Of a stretch of 8,034 bases of DNA, positions 1 to 5,792 are shown one piece after another (the first letter of the stretch is position 1; each line of letters opens with the position of its first letter). Position numbers and translations under genes: made by a program. Origin of the DNA: Planctomycetota bacterium (lineage in GTDB: Bacteria; Planctomycetota; JAJSAM01). The stretch lies in NCBI GenBank assembly GCA_029932425.1, contig JAOZQC010000132.1, forward strand, positions 1-8,034, written 5' to 3'. Under the pieces are notes generated by a model. That model ran no database searches, was not told the DNA's origin, and worked only from the letters and a program-made list of their open reading frames with translations.

Positions 1-398
1 AAAACAGCCTGTGGTGGACCAGGGGTTCCGCCCTCCGACGGAACTCCGTTCCCAGCCACCGGCTTGGAGCCATCGCCCGCACGCCTGATGAGAAATGCGG
101 GCTAGGAACCGGTCATTCTACCAGAGGCGGCTCCCCCGAGGCGAAGGCGGTCGTGGATGGAATCTATACACCGGGACGCTCCGGCTCCCCCGCCGAGGGC
201 GTCTCCCAGGCGGGAATCCCGATCGGCACGCCGCTTGATGAAGGGACGCGCAACGGCGGGCGTTCCGCCGGAGAAGGCGGCGAGGCCGGAGGGTCCCGGG
301 ACCTGCCCTACCCTACCTCGGGAACACCTTCCGGCCGCCGCCAGGTTCCTCCCCGCCGTCCCCTCCCCCCGCCGGGCCGTCCCCGCCGCCCCGCCCTT
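1..398. other. Left-edge region with no convincing gene
   Basis: No frame here shows the near-total G/C third positions of the real genes nearby. Several frames are open only because the DNA is GC-rich. A minus-strand frame starting at an ATG (73-71) runs off the window edge as M-A-P-S-R-W-L-G. A TAGAAT (minus strand, 120-115) lies upstream of it and could be a -10 box. However, there is no Shine-Dalgarno site and codon use is mixed, so I do not call it a gene. The first ~110 nt carry stem-loops (separate entry). A perfect 12-bp palindrome (GGTCCCGGGACC) lies at 292-303. The rest is featureless GC-rich sequence downstream of the zinc-ribbon gene. Confidence 0.5.
13..102 (+). other. Chain of stem-loops, possible structured RNA
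   Basis: Four potential helices lie in 90 nt. GGTGG 13-17 pairs with CCACC 56-60 and encloses a 9-bp stem, 22-30 with 39-47, closing an 8-nt loop. A 4-bp hairpin follows at 61-64/68-71, then a perfect 7-bp stem, GCCCGCA 75-81 with TGCGGGC 96-102, with a 14-nt loop. The G24-T45 pair is a wobble only on the plus strand, which slightly favours plus-strand RNA. I recognise no known RNA family; in GC-rich DNA some of this pairing is expected by chance. It could also be the terminator region of a gene outside the window. Confidence 0.25.
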
Positions 399-836
399 TC
401 AACGGGCGCCCCGGGTGGGGTTCCCGCTGCCGCGCACCCGGGCCTCCGTCCCCGGGTCGAAGGGGCGGTGGTCGGGGTCCGGGCGGTGGCCCCGGATCCG
501 GGCGCGGCAGCGGTAGCAGATCAGGGCTTCCGGAGCCCGCTTCCACAGGAGGACCGCGATCGCCACCGCCGCGAGCAGGGAGATCCACCGGGTCGGCGGA
601 CCGAGGACGAGCCCCCCGAGAAGGAGCGCGAGGGGGAGCTTCCGGCCGGCCTCGCGGCGGCGGAAGAGGGAGTCCGAACCGCAGATGGGGCAGCGCACGA
701 CCCGGCCGCGGGAGACCCAGTCCACGGGGAGAAGGCCGATGTAGCCGCAGTCCGGGCATTCGAGGACGGTCGTGTTCTCGGCGGCCTGGAGGTGCCTCGG
801 GGCGCCGCACCGGGGACAGGAGAAGTCGAGCTGCAT
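399..836 (-). CDS. Small zinc-ribbon protein with two hydrophobic segments
   Basis: A 145-aa protein of unknown function. Four CxxC knuckles are visible: C7/C10 (SCPRCG), C27/C30 (ECPDCG), C49/C52 (RCPICG) and C107/C110 (CYRC). The first pair of knuckles most likely forms one zinc ribbon. The third and fourth may form a second one split by a hydrophobic stretch at about residues 67-98. That stretch has a PPTRW turn in the middle and could be a membrane hairpin. The tail is Arg/Pro-rich. The open frame extends upstream, but the ATG at 836 is chosen because the protein becomes zinc-ribbon-like (MQLDFSCPRCG) exactly there and the upstream residues are low-complexity. Upstream pairing to the ribosome is weak (GGTGGG). 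The gene is divergent from the DUF2203 gene. Zinc binding is inferred from the motifs; membrane location is a hydrophobicity call by eye. Confidence 0.7.
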   Translation of the reverse strand: MQLDFSCPRCGAPRHLQAAENTTVLECPDCGYIGLLPVDWVSRGRVVRCPICGSDSLFRRREAGRKLPLALLLGGLVLGPPTRWISLLAAVAIAVLLWKRAPEALICYRCRARIRGHRPDPDHRPFDPGTEARVRGSGNPTRGAR

Positions 837-977
837 CGCGCACCCACCGGAAGGGAAAGGTAGCACGGGGAGGAAGGGCCGGGAAGGAAAGGAGCCGAGG
901 CGGGGCCGGGCGTCGCGGCGGGCGGGGGAAGGCGTCCGGCGGGCCAGGATGAAATTCCTGATCCCGGGGAGGCGGGC

Positions 978-986
978 TGCTATACT
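978..986 (+). promoter_or_regulatory. Extended -10 promoter element for the DUF2203 gene
   Basis: TGC-TATACT matches the extended -10 pattern (TGn-TATAAT) with one mismatch in the hexamer, and is an AT island in very GC-rich DNA. It lies about 48 bp before the ATG at 1034. No good -35 hexamer is seen at 16-18 bp, as is common for extended -10 promoters. The overlapping minus-strand TATAGC (984-979) might serve the divergent zinc-ribbon gene. Confidence 0.45.
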
Positions 987-1033
987 CGGTTTCACCTGTC
1001 CCGGTGCCTTCCGTAGCGGAGATCCGACCGTCC

Positions 1034-1447
1034 ATGAGATGGCGCACATTCACCATCGAGGAAGCCGACCGCACCATCCCCCTCGTCCGCCGCATCGCCT
1101 CCGACGTCGTCGACGCCTACACCTCCCTCTCGGAGCTGGCCGGCGAGTACAAGGAGCTCCGGAGCGGAGCGGCCGGCGACCCCGCGGCTCGGGCCACCCT
1201 CGACGCCCTCAAGGGCCGGATGGCGGAGCTCTCGGAGGAGATCGACGCCTTCGTCGAGGAGCTCGCGGAGATCGGGTGCGAGATGAAGGACCTCTCCCTC
1301 GGTCTCGTGGACTTCCCCTCCGAGCTGGACGGCCGTCCCATCCTCCTTTGCTGGCGGCCCGGAGAGCCTCGCGTGGAGTACTGGCACGAGACGAACGAGG
1401 GATACCGGGACCGGAAACCCCTGCCCGTGACGGTGCCCGAGGAGTAA
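1034..1447 (+). CDS. DUF2203 family protein
   Basis: A 137-aa protein of the DUF2203 family; its function is not known to me. It begins with the family's usual opening (F-T-I-E-E-A-D, residues 6-12, then I-P-L-V-R-R). A helical, probably coiled-coil stretch with alternating Glu/Leu follows (about 17-80). The hallmark segments are G-C-E-M-K-D-L-S-L-G-L-V-D-F-P (81-95) and L-L-C-W-R-P-G-E-P-R-V-E-Y-W-H-E (104-119). The length is typical of the family. The frame can be read from a GTG at 1004, but ATG 1034 is preferred because family members start just before the F-T-x-E-E-A motif. A GGAG at 1018-1021 lies 12 nt upstream. The protein has no signal peptide or membrane segment, so it is probably cytosolic. 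It is convergent with folE, which ends 45 bp away, and there is no sequence sign of a shared pathway. Confidence 0.88.
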   Translation: MRWRTFTIEEADRTIPLVRRIASDVVDAYTSLSELAGEYKELRSGAAGDPAARATLDALKGRMAELSEEIDAFVEELAEIGCEMKDLSLGLVDFPSELDGRPILLCWRPGEPRVEYWHETNEGYRDRKPLPVTVPEE

Positions 1448-1454
1448 CGCGCGC

Positions 1455-1470
1455 CGCGGTTCCCGCGTTT
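1455..1470 (+). terminator. Weak intrinsic terminator-like hairpin
   Basis: CGCGG (1455-1459) pairs with CCGCG (1463-1467) around a TTC loop, followed by TTT. It sits 8 bp after the DUF2203 stop, in the 45-bp gap between convergent genes. The stem is short and the T-tract poor, so the call is tentative. Confidence 0.3.
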
Positions 1471-1492
1471 CCTCCCCTTCCCGGGGGTCCGT

Positions 1493-2047
1493 TCACACCA
1501 GGTTCAGGAACTCCGCCCGGGTCCTGGGGTCGGACTTGAAGCAGCCGAGCATGCAGGAGGTCACCGCCTTCGAGTTCTGCTTCTCCACCCCCCGCATCAT
1601 CATGCAGAGATGGGCGGCCTCGATGACCACGCCCACCCCCTTGGGATCGAGCGCCCCCTGCAGGGCCCCCGCGATCTCCAGGGTGAGCCGCTCCTGCACC
1701 TGGAGGCGGCGGCTGAACATGTCGACGATGCGGGGGATCTTGGACAGGCCCACGATCCGGCCCCGGGGCACGTAGGCCACGTGGGCCTTGCCCACGAAGG
1801 GCAGCATGTGGTGCTCGCAGAGACTGAAGAGCTCGATGTCCTTCACCACCACCATCTCGTCGCACTTCTCCTCGAAGACCGCCCCGTTGAGCAGGCTCTC
1901 GAGGTCCATGGCGTAACCCTGGGTGAGGAAGCGCAGGGCCGCGGCCACCCGTTCGGGGGTGCGCAGGAGCCCCTCCCGGCCGGGGTCCTCCCCGATCTCG
2001 GCCAGCTCCTTCCGGATGAGGTCGCAGAGCGGATCGTTCCTTCCCAT
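1493..2047 (-). CDS. folE: GTP cyclohydrolase I (type IA, zinc-dependent)
   Basis: A 184-aa FolE converting GTP to 7,8-dihydroneopterin triphosphate, the entry step for folate, tetrahydropterins and queuosine. The core is canonical: [10 protein letters not shown] at 75-84, then G-L-S-K-I-P-R (100-106), R-L-Q-V-Q-E-R-L-T (114-122), and H-L-C-M-M-M-R-G (146-153). By comparison with E. coli FolE, the zinc ligands are C77, H80 and C148, and the catalytic histidines are H79 and H146. All are present, so the enzyme should be active. A longer frame exists upstream, but ATG 2047 is chosen because it has a strong GAGGTG site 5 nt before it and the extra upstream residues are low-complexity. It lies 118 bp downstream of the QueC-like gene on the same strand and has its own promoter-like site. 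The context suggests it feeds QueD and the SDR. Confidence 0.96.
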   Translation of the reverse strand: MGRNDPLCDLIRKELAEIGEDPGREGLLRTPERVAAALRFLTQGYAMDLESLLNGAVFEEKCDEMVVVKDIELFSLCEHHMLPFVGKAHVAYVPRGRIVGLSKIPRIVDMFSRRLQVQERLTLEIAGALQGALDPKGVGVVIEAAHLCMMMRGVEKQNSKAVTSCMLGCFKSDPRTRAEFLNLV

Positions 2048-2052
2048 CGGGA

Positions 2053-2058
2053 CACCTC
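2053..2058 (-). promoter_or_regulatory. Ribosome binding site fixing the folE start
   Basis: GAGGTG on the minus strand, 5 nt before ATG 2047. It selects this start over the in-frame upstream ATG at 2143. Confidence 0.7.
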
Positions 2059-2114
2059 GGGCTTCTCCGTCGCGCGCGGTCCGGATCCGCGCGGGGGCGC
2101 GGCCGGGCCCGCCA

Positions 2115-2143
2115 TCCATACCGCGCCGGACCGGGAACGCCAA
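2115..2143 (-). promoter_or_regulatory. Sigma-70-type promoter of folE
   Basis: On the minus strand TTGGCG (2143-2138) is followed after exactly 17 bp by TATGGA (2120-2115). Transcription would start near 2108, giving a leader of about 60 nt before folE. This would let folE be expressed apart from the upstream QueC-like gene. I see no preQ1-type riboswitch in the leader. Confidence 0.45.
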
Positions 2144-2165
2144 CCTTCGCGGGGCGGGGCGGTCG

Positions 2166-2828
2166 TCAACCCGCGTAGCGGGTGGGGTCCGGGAGGCCCG
2201 CGCGGCGGTAGGCCTCCCGTCTCTCGCCGCACTTGGCGCACCTCCCGCAGTGCCCGCCCTCGACGGGGGCCAGGCAGGAGAGGGTGGTCTCGAGGGGCAG
2301 GTCCCGGCCGAGGAGAAGGACCTCGTCCTTGGTGAAGGCCAGGAACGGGGCCCGGATCCGGAAGGGGCGGCCGAGCCCCTCGGAAAGGGCTTCCGCCATC
2401 TTCGCCAGGAAGGCGGGCGTGGCGTCCGGGAACGGGTTGCCCCGCAGGGGGCCCAGCGCCAGGGTCCCCACGCCGAGGGCCGCGGCGCGGACCGCCGCCT
2501 TGCCGAGGAGAGTGACGTTGCGCCCGGGAAGGTAGCAGTCCTCGTCCGGCGTGCCCGCCGCGGGCACGGGGCCCCGGCGCGCGAAGTGCTCCTCCGGCAG
2601 GAGGTCCGCCAGGGGGGCCACCAGCACCTCCAGGGGACGGAACTCGGGCCGGGTGCTCTCCTCGAGAAACCTCCTGAGCCCCTCGAGCTCGGCCCGCTCC
2701 CACGGAAAGCCCTGCCGCACGAAGACGGGATGGATATCCTGTCCCTCGTCGGCCAGGTGGTGGAGGAGCACCGCCGAGTCGAGCCCGCCGGAGGCGAGGA
2801 CGAGGATGCCGCCGCGGTCGTCTCTCAT
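2166..2828 (-). CDS. queC: QueC-like PP-loop ATPase (7-cyano-7-deazaguanine synthase family)
   Basis: A 220-aa member of the QueC/ExsB PP-loop ATPase family. Canonical QueC converts 7-carboxy-7-deazaguanine to preQ0 using ATP and ammonia. The PP-loop S-G-G-L-D-S is at residues 13-18. Y-L-P-G-R-N (99-104) matches the QueC P-G-R-N motif. A four-Cys zinc site is complete (C185 and C194-G-R-C197-A-K-C200), and the D-P-T-R-Y ending is also QueC-like. The odd part is residues 126-140, [15 protein letters not shown]. There, canonical QueC has a G-x-x-E-T-D-x-S-G-Y-P-D-C-R-type motif, so Cys-Arg has become Ala-Thr and the acidic residues are lost. This may be a paralogous subfamily with another substrate, so the symbol marks family, not proven activity. 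The start is ATG 2828, directly before the PP-loop domain, with only a weak Shine-Dalgarno. The gene is divergent from the SDR gene. Confidence 0.8.
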   Translation of the reverse strand: MRDDRGGILVLASGGLDSAVLLHHLADEGQDIHPVFVRQGFPWERAELEGLRRFLEESTRPEFRPLEVLVAPLADLLPEEHFARRGPVPAAGTPDEDCYLPGRNVTLLGKAAVRAAALGVGTLALGPLRGNPFPDATPAFLAKMAEALSEGLGRPFRIRAPFLAFTKDEVLLLGRDLPLETTLSCLAPVEGGHCGRCAKCGERREAYRRAGLPDPTRYAG

Positions 2829-2872
2829 GCGGGCATTCTTCCCGGACCGCGGGCGGCCGCGGAGCTTTTTGC
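2829..2872. promoter_or_regulatory. 44-bp divergent promoter region, queC-like gene / SDR
   Basis: Only 44 bp separate the two start codons. On the minus strand AAGAAT (2840-2835) lies 6 nt before the queC-like ATG, a spacing that would place the transcript start at the start codon (leaderless). No good -35 accompanies it. On the plus strand GGAG (2861-2864) is the SDR ribosome site. A plus-strand promoter must overlap the queC-like gene; TATCCT at 2735-2740 is a weak candidate. Confidence 0.3.
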
Positions 2873-3595
2873 ATGGACCTCGGCGGAAGCAGGGCCCTCG
2901 TGACCGGCGCCGCGCTCCGGGTGGGGCGGGCCATCGCGCGCGAGCTGGCCCGGGCGGGGGCGGACCTCCTCCTGCACCACCGGTCCTCCGCGGACGCAGC
3001 CCGGGAGCTGGCGGGGGAGATCCGCGGCCTCGGGCGGGACGTGGTCCTCCTCCGGGGGGATCTCTCGGATCCGGACGATCTCCGGCGGGTGGCGGAGGCG
3101 GGCCGGGAGGCGGACCTCCTCGTGAACTCCGCCGCGGTCTTCCCCCGCACCCCGCTTCCCGAGGTGACCGTGGAGGACTGGGACCGCGTCCTCTCCGTGA
3201 ACCTCCGGGCGCCCTTCTTCCTCGCCCGGACCATCGGGCTCGCGATGAAGGAGCGGGGCGGGGGGGCGGTGGTGAACATCGCGGACTGGGCGGCGTACCG
3301 GCCGTACACGGGCTACCTGCCGTACTGCGTGTCGAAGGCGGGCCTGCTGGCGATGACGGCGGGCCTCGCGCGGGCGCTCGCGCCGGAGGTGCGGGTGAAC
3401 GCGGTGGCGCCGGGACCCGTCCTCCTGCCTCCGGACATGCCGGAAGCGGAGCGGCGGGCCGTGATCGGGACCACGCCTCTCCGCCGGGAGGGGAGCCCCG
3501 AGGACGTGGCCCGGGCCGTACGCTTCCTCGCCGCGGACGCCTCGTTTTCCACCGGAGCCGTGCTCACCGTGGACGGCGGCCGGCTCATCGCCTGA
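2873..3595 (+). CDS. SDR oxidoreductase of the pteridine reductase (PTR1/FolM) type
   Basis: A 240-aa classical short-chain dehydrogenase/reductase, probably NADPH-dependent. The nucleotide-binding motif is T-G-A-A-L-R-V-G (11-18), with Arg at the position seen in PTR1/FolM. H-H-R-S (35-38) resembles the NADPH-preferring segment of pteridine reductases. N85 and N110 are in place. The catalytic Ser of ordinary SDRs is Asp (D138), and it stands 13 residues before Y151, followed by K155. PTR1 has the same Asp-Tyr-Lys set and the same spacing. Such enzymes reduce dihydro- to tetrahydropterins. The P-G motif and V-D-G-G C-terminal segment are normal SDR. The start ATG has GGAG 8 nt before it. queD follows after 16 bp, so the two are probably one operon. 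A pterin substrate is inferred from motif and neighbours; another SDR role is possible. Confidence 0.85.
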   Translation: MDLGGSRALVTGAALRVGRAIARELARAGADLLLHHRSSADAARELAGEIRGLGRDVVLLRGDLSDPDDLRRVAEAGREADLLVNSAAVFPRTPLPEVTVEDWDRVLSVNLRAPFFLARTIGLAMKERGGGAVVNIADWAAYRPYTGYLPYCVSKAGLLAMTAGLARALAPEVRVNAVAPGPVLLPPDMPEAERRAVIGTTPLRREGSPEDVARAVRFLAADASFSTGAVLTVDGGRLIA

Positions 3596-3601
3596 GGGCG
3601 T

Positions 3602-3609
3602 GGGAGGGG
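3602..3609 (+). promoter_or_regulatory. Ribosome binding site fixing the queD start
   Basis: GGGAGGGG lies just before ATG 3612. It argues against the in-frame GTG at 3600, which would overlap the site and leave four extra residues without family support. Confidence 0.6.
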
Positions 3610-3611
3610 TC

Positions 3612-4013
3612 ATGTACCGGGTGACGAAGGAGATCGAGTTCTGCTACGGGCACCGCCTGCTCGACTACGGGGGCAAGTGCCGGCATCTCCACGGGCACAA
3701 CGGCGTCGCGGAGATCACGTTCGAGACGGAGAGCCTGGATCCCCGGGGGATGGTGGTGGACTTCGGGGACCTGAAGAGGCTCCTCAAGACATGGATCGAC
3801 GGGAACCTGGACCACCGCATGATCCTCCGGCGCGACGATCCCGTGGTCCCCGCCCTCCAGGCGGCGGGGGAGCCGCTGCACCTCCTCGACGTGAACCCCA
3901 CCGCGGAGAACCTGGCCCGGCTCATCTTCGATCACGCCCGGGCCGAGGGGCATCCCGTGGTGAAGGTGCGCCTGCGGGAAACCTCCACCTCGATCGCCGA
4001 GTACGCGGGCTGA
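3612..4013 (+). CDS. queD: 6-carboxytetrahydropterin synthase / 6-pyruvoyltetrahydropterin synthase family
   Basis: A 133-aa QueD/PTPS protein acting on dihydroneopterin triphosphate, the FolE product. The zinc ligands are H14 (C-Y-G-H), H27 and H29 (H-L-H-G-H). C23, in G-K-C-R-H, is the catalytic Cys expected in QueD. L-D-H (67-69) and E123 (R-E-T-S) supply the remaining catalytic residues by comparison with E. coli QueD. P-T-A-E-N-L-A (96-102) is the usual substrate-binding loop. The first zinc ligand sits in F-C-Y-G-H-R-L-L-D-Y, not the more common F-x-A-A-H-R-L, which marks a subtype. The retained Cys favours carboxy- over pyruvoyl-tetrahydropterin synthesis, but this cannot be settled by eye. 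It follows the SDR by 16 bp and is convergent with the coiled-coil gene. Confidence 0.92.
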   Translation: MYRVTKEIEFCYGHRLLDYGGKCRHLHGHNGVAEITFETESLDPRGMVVDFGDLKRLLKTWIDGNLDHRMILRRDDPVVPALQAAGEPLHLLDVNPTAENLARLIFDHARAEGHPVVKVRLRETSTSIAEYAG

Positions 4014-4024
4014 ACCCGACCGCG

Positions 4025-4063
4025 CCCCTTCCCCCCGGGAAAGGTCTTCCGGCGGCGTGCCGG
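4025..4063. terminator. Hairpins between convergent genes
   Basis: The 55-bp gap between queD and the convergent coiled-coil gene holds two stems. CCTTCCC (4027-4033) pairs with GGGAAAGG (4037-4044) with one bulged A. CCGGC (4049-4053) pairs with GCCGG (4059-4063). Neither has a T-tract on either strand, so a terminator role rests mainly on position. Confidence 0.3.
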
Positions 4064-4068
4064 CCCCC

Positions 4069-5517
4069 CTACTTCTTCTTCCGGATCTCCTCCGGATCGG
4101 GAACGGGGACCTTCTCGAAGCCGGGGGTCCCCAGGCGGCGGCTCAGGGAGGCGATGAGGAGCAGCGATTCGTCGCGTTCCTTCCGGGCCACGGCGGTCTC
4201 CTCCTCGAGGACCTTGCGGTCGGCCTCGAGCTTCTTCCGCTCTTCTTCGATCCTCTTCCGCTCCTTCGCCAGGTCCTCCCGGAGCGCCGCGGCGGTCTTC
4301 TTCTCCGCCTCGAGGTCCTTCCGGAGCTCCTCGCTCCCGCGGGTGAGCTCGGCGATCCGCTTCTCCAGGTCCGCCTTCAGGGCCTCGTGCGCGGAGCGCG
4401 CCTCGGCGAGTTCCTTCTCCGCCTTCTCCAGGGCGGCCTTCAGCTCCTCGGCGCGCCGCTCCACCTGCTGCCGGTTCCGCACCTCCCGGGAGAGCATCCG
4501 GTCGTGGTCGTCCTCCAGGCGCTGGATCCGGGCCGCGGTGAGCTCGGAGGCGCGGTCCAGGGCGGCCTGCACGAAGCCGGCCAGGTCCTCCACCTTGCGG
4601 TCGAGATCCTCGAAGGGCTCGGCCAGCGTCCTCCGGCACTCCTCCTCCCAGGAGTCGGGCTCCGGCGCGGCACCTCCCGGCCGTCCCGCCCCGTCTCCGC
4701 CCTTCTCCTTCGCCGCGACCTCGATCTTCTTCACGACTTCCTCCTTCCGGGCGTCGTCCCGGGCCGGTTCCTCCCCCTGCTCCTCTTCCTCCTCCCGGGC
4801 GGCCCGGGAGAGCCACCGCTCCCACTCCTCGTCCCGGAGCTCACCCGGATCCACGGGGGCGGGGTCCCCGGGCACCGGGGAGGGCCCCTCCCCGGCGGCG
4901 GCGGGAACCGCGGCGGCGCGGGCGGGGACGGAGGCGGGAACGGCGCCGAGCGCCTGCCGGAGGAGCGCGTCCGCCTCGCGGCAGACCGACCCCGCGCGCT
5001 CCATGTACTGCCGCCGCTGCTCGAGGAGGGTGATCAGCTCCACCGGCGTGGCGTTCGCCGGGAGGTTGGCGATCATGTGGGCGTGCTGGAGCGCCCCGTC
5101 CAGCCATTCCTGCTCCACGGTACGGAGCTTCACCGCGCGGGCCAGGAGTTCCACCGTCTCGGGGGGGACCGGTCCCGCCCCCGTCTCGCTCTCCTCCCGG
5201 ATCCGGCGCACCGTCCGGCCGAAGGCGCTGAGGGCGGCGTGCTCCCGCTCCCTCACCTTCCGGTGGAGATTGGCGGCCTCCGCCACGAGCTTCCTCGTCT
5301 CCTGGTAGAGAGACTTCCACTGCCGGCCGCGGAGTCCCCGGGCCTTGGCGCGCTCTTCCAGCTCGTGGAGCTTCTTCTCGTAACGCCCGAAGAAGCGGCG
5401 GATCGAGCCGGCGTCCTCGAAGTCCTTCCGGGCGGAGACGAGCGCCTGCTGCATCGCGGGGTCGAGCTTCGCGAAGAGACCGGCCTTCCCGGTCTCCTTC
5501 TCCTTCTTGCTGATCAT
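4069..5517 (-). CDS. Coiled-coil protein of unrecognised paralogous family (copy 1)
   Basis: A 482-aa protein I do not recognise. Residues 14-190 form a helical domain that aligns without gaps to the gene at 6769-7998. The best-kept block is L-R-T-V-E-Q-E-W-L-D-G-A-L-Q-H (131-145). Residues 191-290 are an Ala/Pro/Gly- and Glu-rich linker with E-E-E-E-E. About 295-342 is another amphipathic stretch, and about 343-450 a long charged coiled coil (repeated Glu/Lys/Arg with Leu/Ala). It ends in A-R-K-E-R-D-E followed by R-R-L-G-T-P-G (444-466), shared with the paralogue, plus a short basic tail ending K-K-K. There is no signal peptide or membrane segment; it is probably cytosolic and oligomeric. 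ATG 5517 has AGGTG 4 nt upstream. A promoter lies at 5661-5689. A structural or scaffold role is only a guess from the coiled coil. Confidence 0.85.
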   Translation of the reverse strand: MISKKEKETGKAGLFAKLDPAMQQALVSARKDFEDAGSIRRFFGRYEKKLHELEERAKARGLRGRQWKSLYQETRKLVAEAANLHRKVREREHAALSAFGRTVRRIREESETGAGPVPPETVELLARAVKLRTVEQEWLDGALQHAHMIANLPANATPVELITLLEQRRQYMERAGSVCREADALLRQALGAVPASVPARAAAVPAAAGEGPSPVPGDPAPVDPGELRDEEWERWLSRAAREEEEEQGEEPARDDARKEEVVKKIEVAAKEKGGDGAGRPGGAAPEPDSWEEECRRTLAEPFEDLDRKVEDLAGFVQAALDRASELTAARIQRLEDDHDRMLSREVRNRQQVERRAEELKAALEKAEKELAEARSAHEALKADLEKRIAELTRGSEELRKDLEAEKKTAAALREDLAKERKRIEEERKKLEADRKVLEEETAVARKERDESLLLIASLSRRLGTPGFEKVPVPDPEEIRKKK

Positions 5518-5532
5518 CGTGCACCTGCTTGC

Positions 5533-5619
5533 CGTGAAGAGGTCCGATCGTCGAGGGACCGTGCCGCTTGGGACAGGGTCCGGCCTCCTGCAGGTCCACG
5601 CCCCCGGAAGCGTGAAGAG
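5533..5619. repeat. Short direct repeat in the leader of the copy 1 coiled-coil gene
   Basis: CGTGAAGAG occurs at 5533-5541 and 5611-5619, 78 bp apart. AGGTCC also occurs twice nearby (5540-5545, 5592-5597). All lie between the copy 1 promoter and its start codon. They could be a binding site or leader structure, or chance. Confidence 0.3.
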
Positions 5620-5660
5620 AATGCCGGCCGCTGCCAGCCGGGTCCAACGCCCACGACACC

Positions 5661-5689
5661 ACTCTACGTTTCCCGGGCCGTCTTGTCGA
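5661..5689 (-). promoter_or_regulatory. Sigma-70-type promoter of the copy 1 coiled-coil gene
   Basis: On the minus strand TCGACA (5689-5684), one mismatch from TTGACA, is followed after 17 bp by TAGAGT (5666-5661). Transcription would start near 5654, leaving a leader of roughly 137 nt before the ATG at 5517. Confidence 0.5.
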
Positions 5690-5737
5690 GGCCGGAAGGG
5701 GGCCGGGTTTGCGTCGGCCCGGCCGGCGGCCGCGGGA

Positions 5738-5743
5738 TAGAAT
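5738..5743 (+). promoter_or_regulatory. -10 element of the exported-protein gene
   Basis: TAGAAT sits in GC-rich DNA 50 bp before the ATG at 5793, a normal position. No convincing -35 hexamer is seen at 16-18 bp; TTGCGT at 5709-5714 is 23 bp away, too far. It is divergent from the promoter at 5661-5689. Confidence 0.4.
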
Positions 5744-5792
5744 GGTGGGACCGGGGGGTTGCCGCACGACCGGCACAGAGAAGAGGTGATCC

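Noticed and set aside
60..80. Minus-strand GGGCGATGGCTCC, resembling the start of a fluoride riboswitch
   Set aside because: The required downstream GCTGATG...CTAC segment and pseudoknot partner are not present.
85..95. CTGATGA directly followed by GAAA, resembling a hammerhead ribozyme core
   Set aside because: Stem II is missing and the following bases pair upstream, not in the hammerhead arrangement. It is simply the loop of the 75-102 hairpin.
1843..3309. A 488-codon minus-strand frame spanning parts of folE, queC and the SDR
   Set aside because: It overlaps three clearly recognised genes in other frames and shows low-complexity Arg/Pro/Gly composition.
1493..4013. Phage-type 7-deazaguanine DNA modification cluster
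   Set aside because: No transglycosylase (DpdA-like), QueE, phage structural or mobile genes are in view, and codon use matches the neighbours.
4800..5517. Copy 1 coiled-coil protein as an SMC, tropomyosin or phage tape-measure protein
   Set aside because: No ATP-binding motifs or phage context. Similarity would rest only on coiled-coil composition, which is not evidence of homology.
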